Shown: one piece after another, positions 54,250 to 64,000 of the stretch
Layout: each line of letters begins with the position of its first letter
Position numbering within the stretch: the stretch's first letter is position 1
NCBI GenBank assembly: GCA_036268075.1
Contig: DATAUV010000117.1
Span: forward strand, 186,001-250,000
Direction: 5' to 3'
Origin: DATARH01 sp036268075
GTDB taxonomy: Bacteria > Pseudomonadota > Alphaproteobacteria > ATCC43930 > CGMCC-115725
Length of the DNA: 64,000 nt
Notes under the pieces: model-generated
Seen by the model: the letters and a program-made list of their open reading frames with translations, nothing else
What the model was told of the DNA's origin: nothing
The model's database searches: none
Made by a program: the position numbers and the translations under genes

Positions 54250-55089
54250 TTACGCGGCCCGGATGGCCGCCTTGCCGGCGATGATCGCCCGGCAGATCGT
54301 CTCGAACAGATCGATCGGGTAGTCGCGCCGCCAGGTCAGCTTGTGCACCGGCGCGCCGCGCATCGCCTCCTCGACCCATGCCGGCGCGGGGCGGCCGTCG
54401 AAACCGAAGAGGTGCAGCAAGCGGTGCGTCGGCGTCGCCGCCCGCTTCGTGCAGCGCCCCCAGTGCGCGGCGAATTCCGCATCGCGTTCGAGCAGGTAGG
54501 CGAACAGGTAGTGAAACCAGAAATAGGGGTAGGTGTCCGAGCTCGCTCCGCCGTCCGCCGCGACCTCCCGGACTGGGTCGGGCGGGATCTGGCCCGGATC
54601 GGGGATGCTCGCGTCCCGGTACCGGGCGAGCGTGCGCGGCTTCGCCCAATATCGCTCGATCTCCTGCCACCAGCGCTCCAGCAGGTAATGGCCGGACGCT
54701 GCCGCCATGAACCACGACGATAGCGGCCGGTCGGGCTCCGGCTTGTCGAACGCGAAAAAACCGCCGCGCCGCGTGAATTTCGGCAGCCAGTCGCGCAACG
54801 GCCGCACCGGGTATACGGAGGCATCCACCCAGACCCCGCCCTGCGTCAGCAGGACCCGTGCCCGCAGGATGTCGGACAGTGCCTGCGGCGGCAAAACCCG
54901 GCGATCGATCGCGACGTCGACAAGCAACTGGTCGACATCGGCTTGTTGCAGGATACGCAGCTCGTATTCGGGGTTCAGCGTCGCCCAACGGGCGAGGCAC
55001 ATGCGAACGGTCGGCGGCGCTTGGTCGAAGCCCTGCGCCCACATCGAATAGATCGTTTTCGGGATCGCGCTGTCGGGGTCGCTGATCAC
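54250..55089 (-). CDS. Glycosyltransferase of the capsular polysaccharide synthesis type
   Basis: 279 aa from GTG 55089 with GAGG about 10 nt upstream (MISDPDSAIPKTIYSMWAQGF). DILRARVLLTQGGVWVDASVYPV contains the Asp-x-Asp-like sugar-nucleotide motif found in OCH1/Caps_synth enzymes, preceded by LRILQQADVDQLL. Transfers a sugar to a surface glycan, acceptor unknown. The open frame continues to 55239 but without a credible start. Soluble; no signal peptide. Confidence 0.72.
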   Translation of the reverse strand: MISDPDSAIPKTIYSMWAQGFDQAPPTVRMCLARWATLNPEYELRILQQADVDQLLVDVAIDRRVLPPQALSDILRARVLLTQGGVWVDASVYPVRPLRDWLPKFTRRGGFFAFDKPEPDRPLSSWFMAAASGHYLLERWWQEIERYWAKPRTLARYRDASIPDPGQIPPDPVREVAADGGASSDTYPYFWFHYLFAYLLERDAEFAAHWGRCTKRAATPTHRLLHLFGFDGRPAPAWVEEAMRGAPVHKLTWRRDYPIDLFETICRAIIAGKAAIRAA

Positions 55090-55231
55090 GTGGCCGGCCT
55101 CGGGGTTTGCCGTCGAAAGTTTAACCCGGCTTTCCTCTCTCGCGGAAAAACTGCCGTTCCGCCACCCGCAACGTGGACCACGTGCGGAGGAGCCTTGTGC
55201 CCCCGATTCGAGTACGTGGGGTTTTCGCGAT

Positions 55232-56236
55232 TCAGCCAAGCGACCGCGCCAGTTCCCAAGCCATCTCGCCCATCGGCTTGGCGGTTTCGCCGGTCGCGAC
55301 CGCGTCGGCGCTGGCGGCGGTTCCGTCGATCGCGCGCTTGGCGATGCCCTGGAGGATCGCGGCGAGGCGGAACAGGCCGTAGACCAGATAGAATTCCCGG
55401 TTCGCGATCGGCCCGCGCCCGGTGTGACGGCAATAGGCGGCGACGTATTCGGCTTCGTCGGGGATGCCGAGCGCGCCGAAATCGACGCCGGCGAGGCCGC
55501 GGAACAGCTCGGGCGTCACCCGCCAGGTCAGGCAGTGATAGGCGAAATCGGCGAGGGGATCGCCGATCGTCGACAATTCCCAGTCGAGCACGCCGATGAC
55601 GCGCGGCTCGGTCTTGTGAAAGACGAGATTGTCCATGCGGTAATCGCCGTGGACGATCGCCGCCGCGCCCTCGGGCGGCAGATGCGCGGGCAGCCAGTCG
55701 ATCAGCGCGTCCATCGCCGGCTGCTTCGCGGTCTCGGAGGCGCGGTACTGCCGGCTCCAGCGCGCGATCTGGCGGCCCATGTAGTTGCCCGGCCGCCCGA
55801 AACCGCCGAGGCCCAGCGCCTCGTAATCGACCGAATGCAAGGCGGCGATGACCGCGTTCATCGAACCGAACATCGCCCTGCGGTCGGCCGCCGAGACCTC
55901 CGGGAGGCGCTGGTCCCAGAAAATCCGGCCGTCGAGGAATTCCATGACGTAGAACGCGCTGCCGATCACCCCATCGTCCTCGCACAAGGCGAAGACGCGC
56001 GGCACCGGTACGCCGGTCTCGGCGAGCGCCCGCATCACCCGGTACTCGCGGTCGACCGCGTGGGCGCTGGGCAGCAAGGGACCCGGGGGCTTGCGGCGCA
56101 GCACGTAATCGCCGGAGCCGGCGCGGAGCCGATAGGTCGGGTTCGACTGGCCGCCGGTAAAGCGCTCGGCCGCGAGCGGGCCCTTGAACCCCTCGACGTG
56201 ATCGCGCAGCCAGCGTTCGAGCCGGTCGATCTCCAT
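55232..56236 (-). CDS. Aminoglycoside phosphotransferase-family protein (ACAD10/11-like kinase)
   Basis: 334 aa from ATG 56236. Motifs: FTGGQSNPTYRLRAGSGDYVLRRKPPG (nucleotide loop and Lys), IVHGDYRMDNLVFHKTEPRVIGVLDWELSTIGDPLADFAYH with catalytic His-Gly-Asp and the DWE metal site. This subfamily accompanies acyl-CoA metabolism genes; a hydroxyacid kinase role is known for ACAD10/11. Starts 5 nt after the TPP enzyme stop, so likely cotranscribed. Confidence 0.85.
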   Translation of the reverse strand: MEIDRLERWLRDHVEGFKGPLAAERFTGGQSNPTYRLRAGSGDYVLRRKPPGPLLPSAHAVDREYRVMRALAETGVPVPRVFALCEDDGVIGSAFYVMEFLDGRIFWDQRLPEVSAADRRAMFGSMNAVIAALHSVDYEALGLGGFGRPGNYMGRQIARWSRQYRASETAKQPAMDALIDWLPAHLPPEGAAAIVHGDYRMDNLVFHKTEPRVIGVLDWELSTIGDPLADFAYHCLTWRVTPELFRGLAGVDFGALGIPDEAEYVAAYCRHTGRGPIANREFYLVYGLFRLAAILQGIAKRAIDGTAASADAVATGETAKPMGEMAWELARSLG

Positions 56237-56241
56237 CGCGT

Positions 56242-58038
56242 TCAGCCGCGCGTGATCGACGACGCCATCGCCGGCGCGTATCCCGGGTCGACCCGCACGT
56301 CGACCAGCGCGACCCCGCCGGCATCGACATGTTCGATCGCCGCGCGCAGCGCCCGCGGCAATTCCTCGGGCCGACGCAGCGGCCCCCACCCCGCCGCGCC
56401 CTGTCCCCGCGCCAGCATCGCGATGTCGGGCTCGGGATCGCTGATGCGCTGGCCGATCCAGCGGTTCGCGACCGGCCGCTCGCGCTGCCGCGCCATGCGA
56501 TCCTGGTGCAGTTCGTCGTTGAAGAACGAGTTGTTGTTCGACACGACGACGAGGAGCGGGATGCGGTAATGCACGGCCGTCCACAGCGCCGTCACCCCCA
56601 TCAGGCAATCGCCGTCGCCGAGCACCGCGATCGGCAATCGCCCGCTGCCGCCCGACAGCTCCTTGAGGGCCAGCGCCGCCCCGACCGCCATCCCCGGCCC
56701 GCCGCCGATCCCGCCGCCGCCGTCGCCGCCGAGCAGGTCGGACGGATGCGCCGCCTCCCAATACCCCGCGGCCCAGGCGAGCGGCGTGCGGATCATGCAG
56801 ACATCGCGCGACCCGACCGCGTCGCGCAGCGCGGCGGCGACATCCGAGGGGGCGATGGTCTCGCCCTTGCCGAGCGTCGGCAGCGCGTTGGGTTTGAGAT
56901 TATAGCCCTGCCAGCCTGGTTGCCGCGGCTTGAGCAGCGGCAGGATCGCCGCGACGGCCTGGTCCGGTTCGACCGGCAGGTGCAGGTCGGTCGGCGGCAG
57001 TATCTGATAATCCATGCTCCAGCCGTTGTGTACGGTATGGTCGAGCGAGGCGAGGATGATTTTGGCCTTGACCGGCTCGACGCCGCACGCGGCCTTGAAC
57101 GCGCCGCCCAGATCGACCCAGTCGAGGCTGAGGATCGCGTCGGCTTCCTTGATCAGCGTGCAGGCGTCCGCTCCCGGCATCGCCCCCGCCGGCGGGCCGT
57201 GCAGCTTGTGCGCCGACGGAAAGGTCGCGCCGGTCTTGGTGTCGGTCAGCACGATGGCGCCCAACGCCTCGGCGAGCCTGACCCGCGCGTCCCACGCGGC
57301 CTCGCTGCGGGCGACCCGTCCGGCGAGGATCAGCGGCCGCTCGGCGGCCTGCAAGATCGCCGCTGCCTCCGCGGCGGCGGCGGCATCGGGGGCGGCGGGG
57401 CGCGGCGGCTTGAACCGCTCGGCGGTTGGCAGCGGCGGCAGCGCACCGATCCGGCTCTCCTGCAAGGCGGCGTCGAGGCAGATATAGACCGGCCCCTGCG
57501 GTGAGGTCGTCGCCATCCGGTATGCGCGCAACATCGACTCGACCGCCGCCGCGACCGAGCCCGGCCGGTCGTCCCATTTGGTGTAGTGGCGGACCAGCGC
57601 GCCCTGGTCCTGCGCGGTATGGATCCAGTCGATCCAAGGTCGGCGCTGCGCGGCGTCGACGGGGCCGGTGGCGCCGAACACGATCACCGGCACGCGGTCG
57701 CACCAGGCGTTGAAGATGCCCATCGTCGCGTGCATCAGCCCGACATTGCTGTGGACGATCGCACCCATCGGCTTGCCGGCGACCTTGGCGTAGCCATGCG
57801 CGATCGCGACCGCGTGCTCCTCGTGCAGGCAGAGGAGCATCTGCGGCGCGGTATTTCCGAGCAGGTTGACGAGGCTGTCGTGCAGCCCGCGATAGCTGGC
57901 GCCGGGATTGAGCGCGACATAGGGCAACCCGATCTCGCGCATCATCAGCGCCATCGCGTCGCTGCCCCAATAGTCGCCGGTTTCGTTGGCCAGCGCCGGC
58001 CGCTCGATCGCGCCGGGTCCCTGATCCGATCCCTTCAT
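56242..58038 (-). CDS. Thiamine diphosphate-dependent enzyme (acetolactate synthase-like)
   Basis: 598 aa. PYR domain opens with WGSDAMALMMREIGLPYVALNPGASYRGLHDSLV and the catalytic Glu in LHEEHAVAIAHG. PP domain carries the TPP motif GDGDCLMGVTALWTAVHYRIPLLVVVSNNNSFFND. The middle domain is typical of ilvB-type enzymes. Substrate is unknown; neighbours suggest decarboxylation or carboligation of 2-oxo acids. The region GGDGGGGIGGGPG is a Gly-rich loop near residue 445. Confidence 0.87.
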   Translation of the reverse strand: MKGSDQGPGAIERPALANETGDYWGSDAMALMMREIGLPYVALNPGASYRGLHDSLVNLLGNTAPQMLLCLHEEHAVAIAHGYAKVAGKPMGAIVHSNVGLMHATMGIFNAWCDRVPVIVFGATGPVDAAQRRPWIDWIHTAQDQGALVRHYTKWDDRPGSVAAAVESMLRAYRMATTSPQGPVYICLDAALQESRIGALPPLPTAERFKPPRPAAPDAAAAAEAAAILQAAERPLILAGRVARSEAAWDARVRLAEALGAIVLTDTKTGATFPSAHKLHGPPAGAMPGADACTLIKEADAILSLDWVDLGGAFKAACGVEPVKAKIILASLDHTVHNGWSMDYQILPPTDLHLPVEPDQAVAAILPLLKPRQPGWQGYNLKPNALPTLGKGETIAPSDVAAALRDAVGSRDVCMIRTPLAWAAGYWEAAHPSDLLGGDGGGGIGGGPGMAVGAALALKELSGGSGRLPIAVLGDGDCLMGVTALWTAVHYRIPLLVVVSNNNSFFNDELHQDRMARQRERPVANRWIGQRISDPEPDIAMLARGQGAAGWGPLRRPEELPRALRAAIEHVDAGGVALVDVRVDPGYAPAMASSITRG

Positions 58039-58151
58039 CGCTCACCCCACCGCTCCGGATGGGCTGGATTAGACCAGATCACGCCCGTCGAAGCGAACGC
58101 CGGATTTCCGCCGTCGGATTATCGACCGTAGCGAGCGAGCTTCGAGTGACT

Positions 58152-58228
58152 TGGTAGGCCGGGCAGGACTCGAACCTGCGACAGCGCCGTTATGAGCGGC
58201 GAGTTCTAACCAACTGAACTACCGGCCC
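58152..58228 (-). tRNA. tRNA with CAU anticodon (tRNA-Ile2 or elongator tRNA-Met)
   Basis: 77 nt, minus strand. Acceptor GGGCCGG pairs with CCGGCCT (one G-U), discriminator A and genomic CCA. D-loop TAGTTCAGTTGGTTAGAA, anticodon loop CTCATAA with CAU at 58194-58192, T-arm GCAGGTTCGAGTCCTGC. CAU can be elongator Met or lysidine-modified Ile2; the sequence alone does not decide. Confidence 0.9.
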
Positions 58229-58289
58229 ACCGAGGACAGGATACGAGAGAGCGAAGGGATTGTCGCCCTCATGCACCTGGCTGCGCCCT

Positions 58290-58336
58290 GCCCTCACCCG
58301 GCTCGCCTCGCTCGCCACCAAAGGGCGGGTGAGGGC
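58290..58336. repeat. Intergenic inverted repeat downstream of rpoD
   Basis: GCCCTCACCCG at 58290-58300 and CGGGTGAGGGC at 58326-58336 are perfect 11-bp arms around a 25-nt loop. It lies between rpoD and the tRNA; a terminator or REP-like role is possible, without a T-run. Confidence 0.7.
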
Positions 58337-58382
58337 GGAGCGCGGCGAGGTGTGGGCGGGGCACCCGCGGTCCGGGCTAAGC

Positions 58383-60374
<1,992 letters not shown>

Positions 60375-60461
60375 GCCGTCATCCCTTGATGTAAATCGAC
60401 CCGGTCGGGAGAAAACCTCCCCTACCCTATAGCAATGTCCTCACTATCGCGCGGCCGGCCC

Positions 60462-62297
60462 TTATAAACCCAGCCCGCCGACCGGGCCGTCTTCCGCCTC
60501 GCGTTCTTTCAAGGCCTTGAGCCGCTGCCAATTTTCGTCCGAGGCGTCAGCCCCGAAAGCCCGTTCCGCCGCGTCCAGATCCCCGGGAGCCTGGGCGCGC
60601 AGCAGAGTGAGCGTCTCACCGAGACCATTTCTGATCGCGTGAGGATCGTCCTCCCCCCCGGTGGCGAACCCCGCATGCGCCACAATAGCTTTGCCCAGCG
60701 CGCCGACCGTATCGGCGAACCCGGTAGAGCCTAGGTGTTGCCGAAGCCCTTCGGCGTCAAGTCCCGCGAAAGCCTCGCAGTTCTCTAAAATCTCGCGCTG
60801 GAGCCTGTCAAGGTCGGGCTCCGGCAGATCGAGCTCGGCCAATTCCTCGACCCATTCGCCGATCAGCACCGGATGGCGCAGCAGCAGGCCGAGGAAAATC
60901 TGCCGATGTGCCCGACCCGGGATCGGCGGCGGCGGCGGCGGCTCGGTCCGCATCGGCCCGAACCGGCGCGGACCAAACCGGGACTGGGGGCCACGGAAGT
61001 CGCGGTTGCCGCGGGTCAGCATGTAATAGCGGTCGGTGAGGACGCGGCGGTATTCGCGCTGCACCTCGCCGTCGGCGACCTCGCCGGCGCGGCGGTCGAG
61101 CCGGGCTTTGAGGTCCGCGCGCCGTTCCGGCGTGTCGACCGGCCGCTCCGCCAGCTCCGCCTGCCACAGCACGTCGACCAGCGGACGCGCCGCGGCGAGC
61201 ACCTCGGCAAACGCGTTAGGCCCCCGCGCCTGGATCAGCGAGTCCGGATCCTCGCCCGCCGGCATCACCGCGAAACGCAGGCTCTTCCCCGGCTTCAACA
61301 GCGGCAGCGCGCGGTTCAAACCCCTGAGCGCGGCGCGCTGCCCCGCCGAATCCCCGTCGAAGCACAGCACCGGCTCGGGCGACAGGCGCCATAATTCCTG
61401 AAGCTGGGTCTCGGTCAGCGCGGTGCCGAGCGGCGCCACCGCGGTCGCGAACCCGGCCCGGTGCAACGCGATGACGTCCATGTACCCTTCGGTGACGATG
61501 ACGCCCCCGGGGACCCCATTGCCGCCGACATCGCCCTCGCGCCCGATCTGCGCCCGCGCCGCCGCCCAGGCATAAAGCACCCGGCCCTTCTCGAAGAGCG
61601 GTGTGTCGGGCGAGTTCAAATATTTTGGCTGATCGTCGCCCAGCGTCCGGGCGCCAAAGGCGATGACGCGCCCGGCGCGGTCGGTGATCGGAAACATGAC
61701 CCGGTTGCCGAAATAGTCGTATGGGTCGCCGCCGCGGTCCGACGCACGGACCAGCCCGGCTTCGAGCAACAGAGCTTCGGGATATTCGCCCGACAGCGCA
61801 CGGCGCAGGGTCTGCCTCTCCTCGGGCGCCCAGCCGAGTCGGAAGCGCCGGATCGTCTCGTCGTCGAGCCCGCGCGCCCTCAGATAGTCGAGCCCGGCGC
61901 GGCCGAACGGCGACCACAGCCGCTTTTCGTAGAACTGCGCGGCGGCCTCCATCGCCTCGAGCAGCGTCTTTTGGCGCTGCGCCCGCTCGCGCTCCATCGG
62001 CGTCGATTCCGGCACCACGATTCCGGCGACACCCGCGAGCCGCTCGACCGCCTCGACAAAATCGACATTGTCCGCGCGCATCGCATAGCCGATCGCATCG
62101 CCATGCGCGCCGCAGCCGAAACAGTGGAAGAAACCCTTGTCCTCGACGACGCAGAACGACGGCGTCTTCTCGTTGTGGAACGGACACAGCCCGACATATT
62201 CCCGCCCGCGCCGGGTCAGCCTGACCCGCCGCCCGATCAGCTCGGCCAGCGAGATGCGAGTGCGCAGTTCGTCGAGGAAACCGGGCGGGAAAGCCAT
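60462..62297 (-). CDS. dnaG: DNA primase
   Basis: 611 aa. Zinc-binding motif with Cys38, His41, Cys59 and Cys62 (GLCPFHNEKTPSF, FHCFGCGAHGDA). TOPRIM domain visible as GVIVTEGYMDVIALHRAGF and LCFDGDSAGQRAALR with the metal-binding Asp residues. The C-terminal domain binds DnaB. Lays RNA primers at the fork. It precedes rpoD, the classic macromolecular-synthesis order, though rpsU is absent. Confidence 0.97.
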   Translation of the reverse strand: MAFPPGFLDELRTRISLAELIGRRVRLTRRGREYVGLCPFHNEKTPSFCVVEDKGFFHCFGCGAHGDAIGYAMRADNVDFVEAVERLAGVAGIVVPESTPMERERAQRQKTLLEAMEAAAQFYEKRLWSPFGRAGLDYLRARGLDDETIRRFRLGWAPEERQTLRRALSGEYPEALLLEAGLVRASDRGGDPYDYFGNRVMFPITDRAGRVIAFGARTLGDDQPKYLNSPDTPLFEKGRVLYAWAAARAQIGREGDVGGNGVPGGVIVTEGYMDVIALHRAGFATAVAPLGTALTETQLQELWRLSPEPVLCFDGDSAGQRAALRGLNRALPLLKPGKSLRFAVMPAGEDPDSLIQARGPNAFAEVLAAARPLVDVLWQAELAERPVDTPERRADLKARLDRRAGEVADGEVQREYRRVLTDRYYMLTRGNRDFRGPQSRFGPRRFGPMRTEPPPPPPIPGRAHRQIFLGLLLRHPVLIGEWVEELAELDLPEPDLDRLQREILENCEAFAGLDAEGLRQHLGSTGFADTVGALGKAIVAHAGFATGGEDDPHAIRNGLGETLTLLRAQAPGDLDAAERAFGADASDENWQRLKALKEREAEDGPVGGLGL

Positions 62298-62304
62298 TAT
62301 CTAG

Positions 62305-62378
62305 GATCGCGGGCGTCTCGCCCGCCTCCCTTCACCGGAAAAGCGGGCACCGGAAGAGCGGGCGGGACGCCCGCGGTC
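62305..62378. repeat. Palindromic repeat between yqeY and dnaG
   Basis: GATCGCGGGCGTCTCGCCCGC at about 62305-62325 and GCGGGCGGGACGCCCGCGGTC at 62358-62378 are inverted copies flanking 32 nt. A REP-like or terminator-like element upstream of dnaG. Confidence 0.75.
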
Positions 62379-62388
62379 CTGATCTGCC

Positions 62389-62844
62389 TCACGCCAACAG
62401 CCGCTTCACGACCGCGCCGGCCTTGGCCATGTCGAGCACGCCGGAATGGCGTTCGCGGAGCGCGGCCATCACCTTGCCCATGTCCTTGATCCCCGCCGCG
62501 CCGATGTCGGCGATTGCCGCCTGGGCCGCAGATTCGGTCTCGCTCTCGCTCATCTGCTTTGGCAGAAACGACTCGATCACGTCGATTTCGGCCTGTTCCT
62601 TCGCCGCCAGCTCGGGGCGGTTCCCCTGCTGGTAGAGCGCGATCGATTCGCGGCGCTGCTTGACCATGCCCTGCAGCATGCGGAGGATGTCGGGATCGCC
62701 GAGCGGGTCGGGGTCGGCGGTGCCGCGCTGGGCGATGTCGCGGTCCTTCAGCGTTGAAAGAATAAGGCGAACGGCCGAGAGGGTCGCCGTGTCGCGCGCC
62801 CGCATCGCCCCCTTGAGCCGCTCGGCAAAGGCCTCGCGCAGCAT
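62389..62844 (-). CDS. yqeY: GatB/YqeY-domain protein
   Basis: 151 aa from ATG 62844 (MLREAFAERLKGAMRARD), with AAGGTGG about 10 nt upstream; a GTG start at 62856 is possible. The domain contains SAVRLILSTLKDRDI, MVKQRRESIALYQQGNRPELAAKEQAEIDVIESFLPKQMSE and MGKVMAALRERHSG, the YqeY helical bundle related to the tail of GatB. In other bacteria it sits beside carA, dnaG and rpoD, as here. Role in tRNA amidotransfer is suspected but unproven. Confidence 0.9.
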   Translation of the reverse strand: MLREAFAERLKGAMRARDTATLSAVRLILSTLKDRDIAQRGTADPDPLGDPDILRMLQGMVKQRRESIALYQQGNRPELAAKEQAEIDVIESFLPKQMSESETESAAQAAIADIGAAGIKDMGKVMAALRERHSGVLDMAKAGAVVKRLLA

Positions 62845-62897
62845 CCGCCGCCCCACCTTAAGTTATTGAAAAGACAACAGGTTGCATAGTAACACAG

Positions 62898-62925
62898 TTG
62901 ACAAAGAAAGTTGAGCCTCTATGGT
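62898..62925 (+). promoter_or_regulatory. Sigma-70 promoter for carA
   Basis: TTGACA at 62898-62903, 16-nt spacer, TATGGT at 62920-62925. The -10 covers the ATG at 62921, so the earlier ATG cannot be the true start. Transcription should begin near 62932 and give a 40-nt leader. Confidence 0.65.
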
Positions 62926-62971
62926 CCGGGCGAATTGCGCCGCCCGGTTGCGCCGCCAGGATTTGCCCACG

Positions 62972-64000
62972 ATGATCGACCCCAACGCGGCCCTCACGTC
63001 GCCGCGACCGCCCGACTGCAACGCGGCGCTGGTGCTCGCCGACGGGACGGTATTTTGGGGCCGGGGCATCGGCGCCCCCGGCCGCGCGGTCGGCGAGGTC
63101 TGCTTCAACACCTCGATCACCGGCTACCAGGAAATCCTGACCGACCCCAGCTATGCCGGGCAGATCATCACCTTCACCTTCCCGCATATCGGCAATGTCG
63201 GCACCAACCCCGAGGATATCGAGACGACGACCCCGGCGGCGCGCGGCCTGATCGTCCGCGAGCGGATCACCGACCCGGCCAATTACCGCGCGACGCAACA
63301 CCTCGATGCCTGGCTCAAATCGCACGCGATGACCGGCCTTAGCGGCATCGACACCCGCCGCCTGACCCGCCGCATCCGCGACGGCGGCGCGCCAAACGGG
63401 GTCATCGCTTACGAGCCGGACGGAAAGCTCGACATCGCCTCGATGCAGGCGGAGGGGGCGGCGTGGCCCGGCCTCGAAGGCATGGACCTCGCCCGCGAAG
63501 TTAGCTGCACCCAGAGCTACGAATGGGACGAGACGGTCTGGGTCCCCGAGACCGGCTACGGCAAGCAGACCAAGCCGCGCTTTCATGTCGTCGCGGTCGA
63601 TTACGGGGCCAAGCGCAACATCCTGCGGATGCTGGCCGAGCATGGCTGCCGCGTCACGGTCGTGCCGGCGACGGCCTCGGCCGAGGACATCATGCGGCAC
63701 AAGCCCGACGGCATCTTCCTGTCGAACGGCCCCGGCGACCCGGCCGCGACCGGCGAATACGCGGTGCCGGTGTTGCGCGAACTGGTCGAAACCGGCAAGC
63801 CGATCTTCGGCATCTGCCTCGGCCACCAAATCATGGCCCTGGCTCTCGGCGGCAAGACCTACAAGCTCGACCGGGGCCACCGCGGCGCCAACCACCCGGT
63901 CCGCGACGAAGCCACCGGCAAGGTCGAGATCACCAGCCAGAACCACGGCTTCGTCATCGAGCCGGGAAGCCTCCCGGCCGGGACCTCGCCGACCCACCTG
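62972..64000 (+). CDS. carA: Carbamoyl-phosphate synthase small subunit, partial
   Basis: The first 343 codons are in the window and the frame runs off the right edge without a stop. Start chosen at 62972 (MIDPNAALTSPRPPD) because AGGA lies 10 nt upstream and the promoter -10 covers the ATG at 62921. N-terminal domain: NAALVLADGTVFWGRG, GEVCFNTSITGYQEILTDPSY. Glutaminase domain: GIFLSNGPGDPAA and the nucleophile Cys in FGICLGHQIMALALGG; the His-Glu pair is beyond the edge. Supplies ammonia from glutamine to CarB for arginine and pyrimidine synthesis. Confidence 0.95.
   Translation, partial: MIDPNAALTSPRPPDCNAALVLADGTVFWGRGIGAPGRAVGEVCFNTSITGYQEILTDPSYAGQIITFTFPHIGNVGTNPEDIETTTPAARGLIVRERITDPANYRATQHLDAWLKSHAMTGLSGIDTRRLTRRIRDGGAPNGVIAYEPDGKLDIASMQAEGAAWPGLEGMDLAREVSCTQSYEWDETVWVPETGYGKQTKPRFHVVAVDYGAKRNILRMLAEHGCRVTVVPATASAEDIMRHKPDGIFLSNGPGDPAATGEYAVPVLRELVETGKPIFGICLGHQIMALALGGKTYKLDRGHRGANHPVRDEATGKVEITSQNHGFVIEPGSLPAGTSPTHL

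Noticed and set aside
55090..55239. N-terminal extension of the glycosyltransferase to 55239
   Set aside because: That start is TTG, the extension is low complexity, and GTG 55089 has a GAGG upstream.
62921..62971. Earlier ATG for carA at 62921
   Set aside because: It lies inside the promoter -10 (TATGGT), so it would not be transcribed; AGGA precedes the ATG at 62972.

Overview
The window is GC-rich DNA from an alphaproteobacterium. The strongest taxonomic cue is the right edge, where rpoD, dnaG and yqeY lie together and divergent from carA, an arrangement I associate with Rhodospirillales and relatives. The exact taxon is an inference.

Region 1 (1-32530) is the right-hand part of a tailed temperate prophage. 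Its left end, with the tail and probably lysis genes, lies before base 1. Its right end is an integrase followed by a 45-nt 3' fragment of a tRNA-Gln gene (attR), so the intact tRNA-Gln should lie to the left of the window. The leftward arm, on the minus strand, carries in transcription order: a Cro-like gene, small unknowns, a protein with RMF-like repeats, a RusA resolvase, a DnaA domain IV protein, a replication protein ending in a DnaA domain I, a class II ribonucleotide reductase, a serine recombinase, a free-standing winged-helix protein, terminase subunits, portal, MuF-like protein, two secreted-looking virion proteins, a protease with a probable nested scaffold, major capsid, and connector genes. 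The rightward arm, on the plus strand, carries: a CI/LexA-type repressor, small early genes mostly joined by ATGA or GTGA overlaps, a RecE-like nuclease plus RecA-like ATPase, then MT-A70 methyltransferase, PP-loop enzyme, C5-methyltransferase with ten repeats and ASCH protein, and finally excisionase and integrase. The repressor gene is flanked by two early promoters that carry the same 15-bp operator in their 17-bp spacers.

Region 2 (about 32.5-48.5 kb) is a surface and regulation cluster: a small secreted Cys-rich protein, an 11.6-kb autotransporter gene (3867 aa, about 45 glycine-rich repeats) translationally coupled to an upstream IalB-family gene, and a divergent NarL-type response regulator and 7TM histidine kinase pair that is the obvious candidate regulator.

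Region 3 (48.6-58.0 kb) is acyl-CoA and keto-acid metabolism: branched-chain 2-oxoacid dehydrogenase E1 alpha, E1 beta and E2, an SDR, a 3-hydroxyacyl-CoA dehydrogenase, a glycosyltransferase, an APH-family phosphotransferase and a TPP-dependent enzyme. Palindromic repeats sit between these genes, and one sits in frame inside the E2 gene.

Region 4 (58.1-64.0 kb) is housekeeping: a CAU-anticodon tRNA, rpoD, dnaG, yqeY, and a divergent carA that runs off the right edge behind a good sigma-70 promoter.
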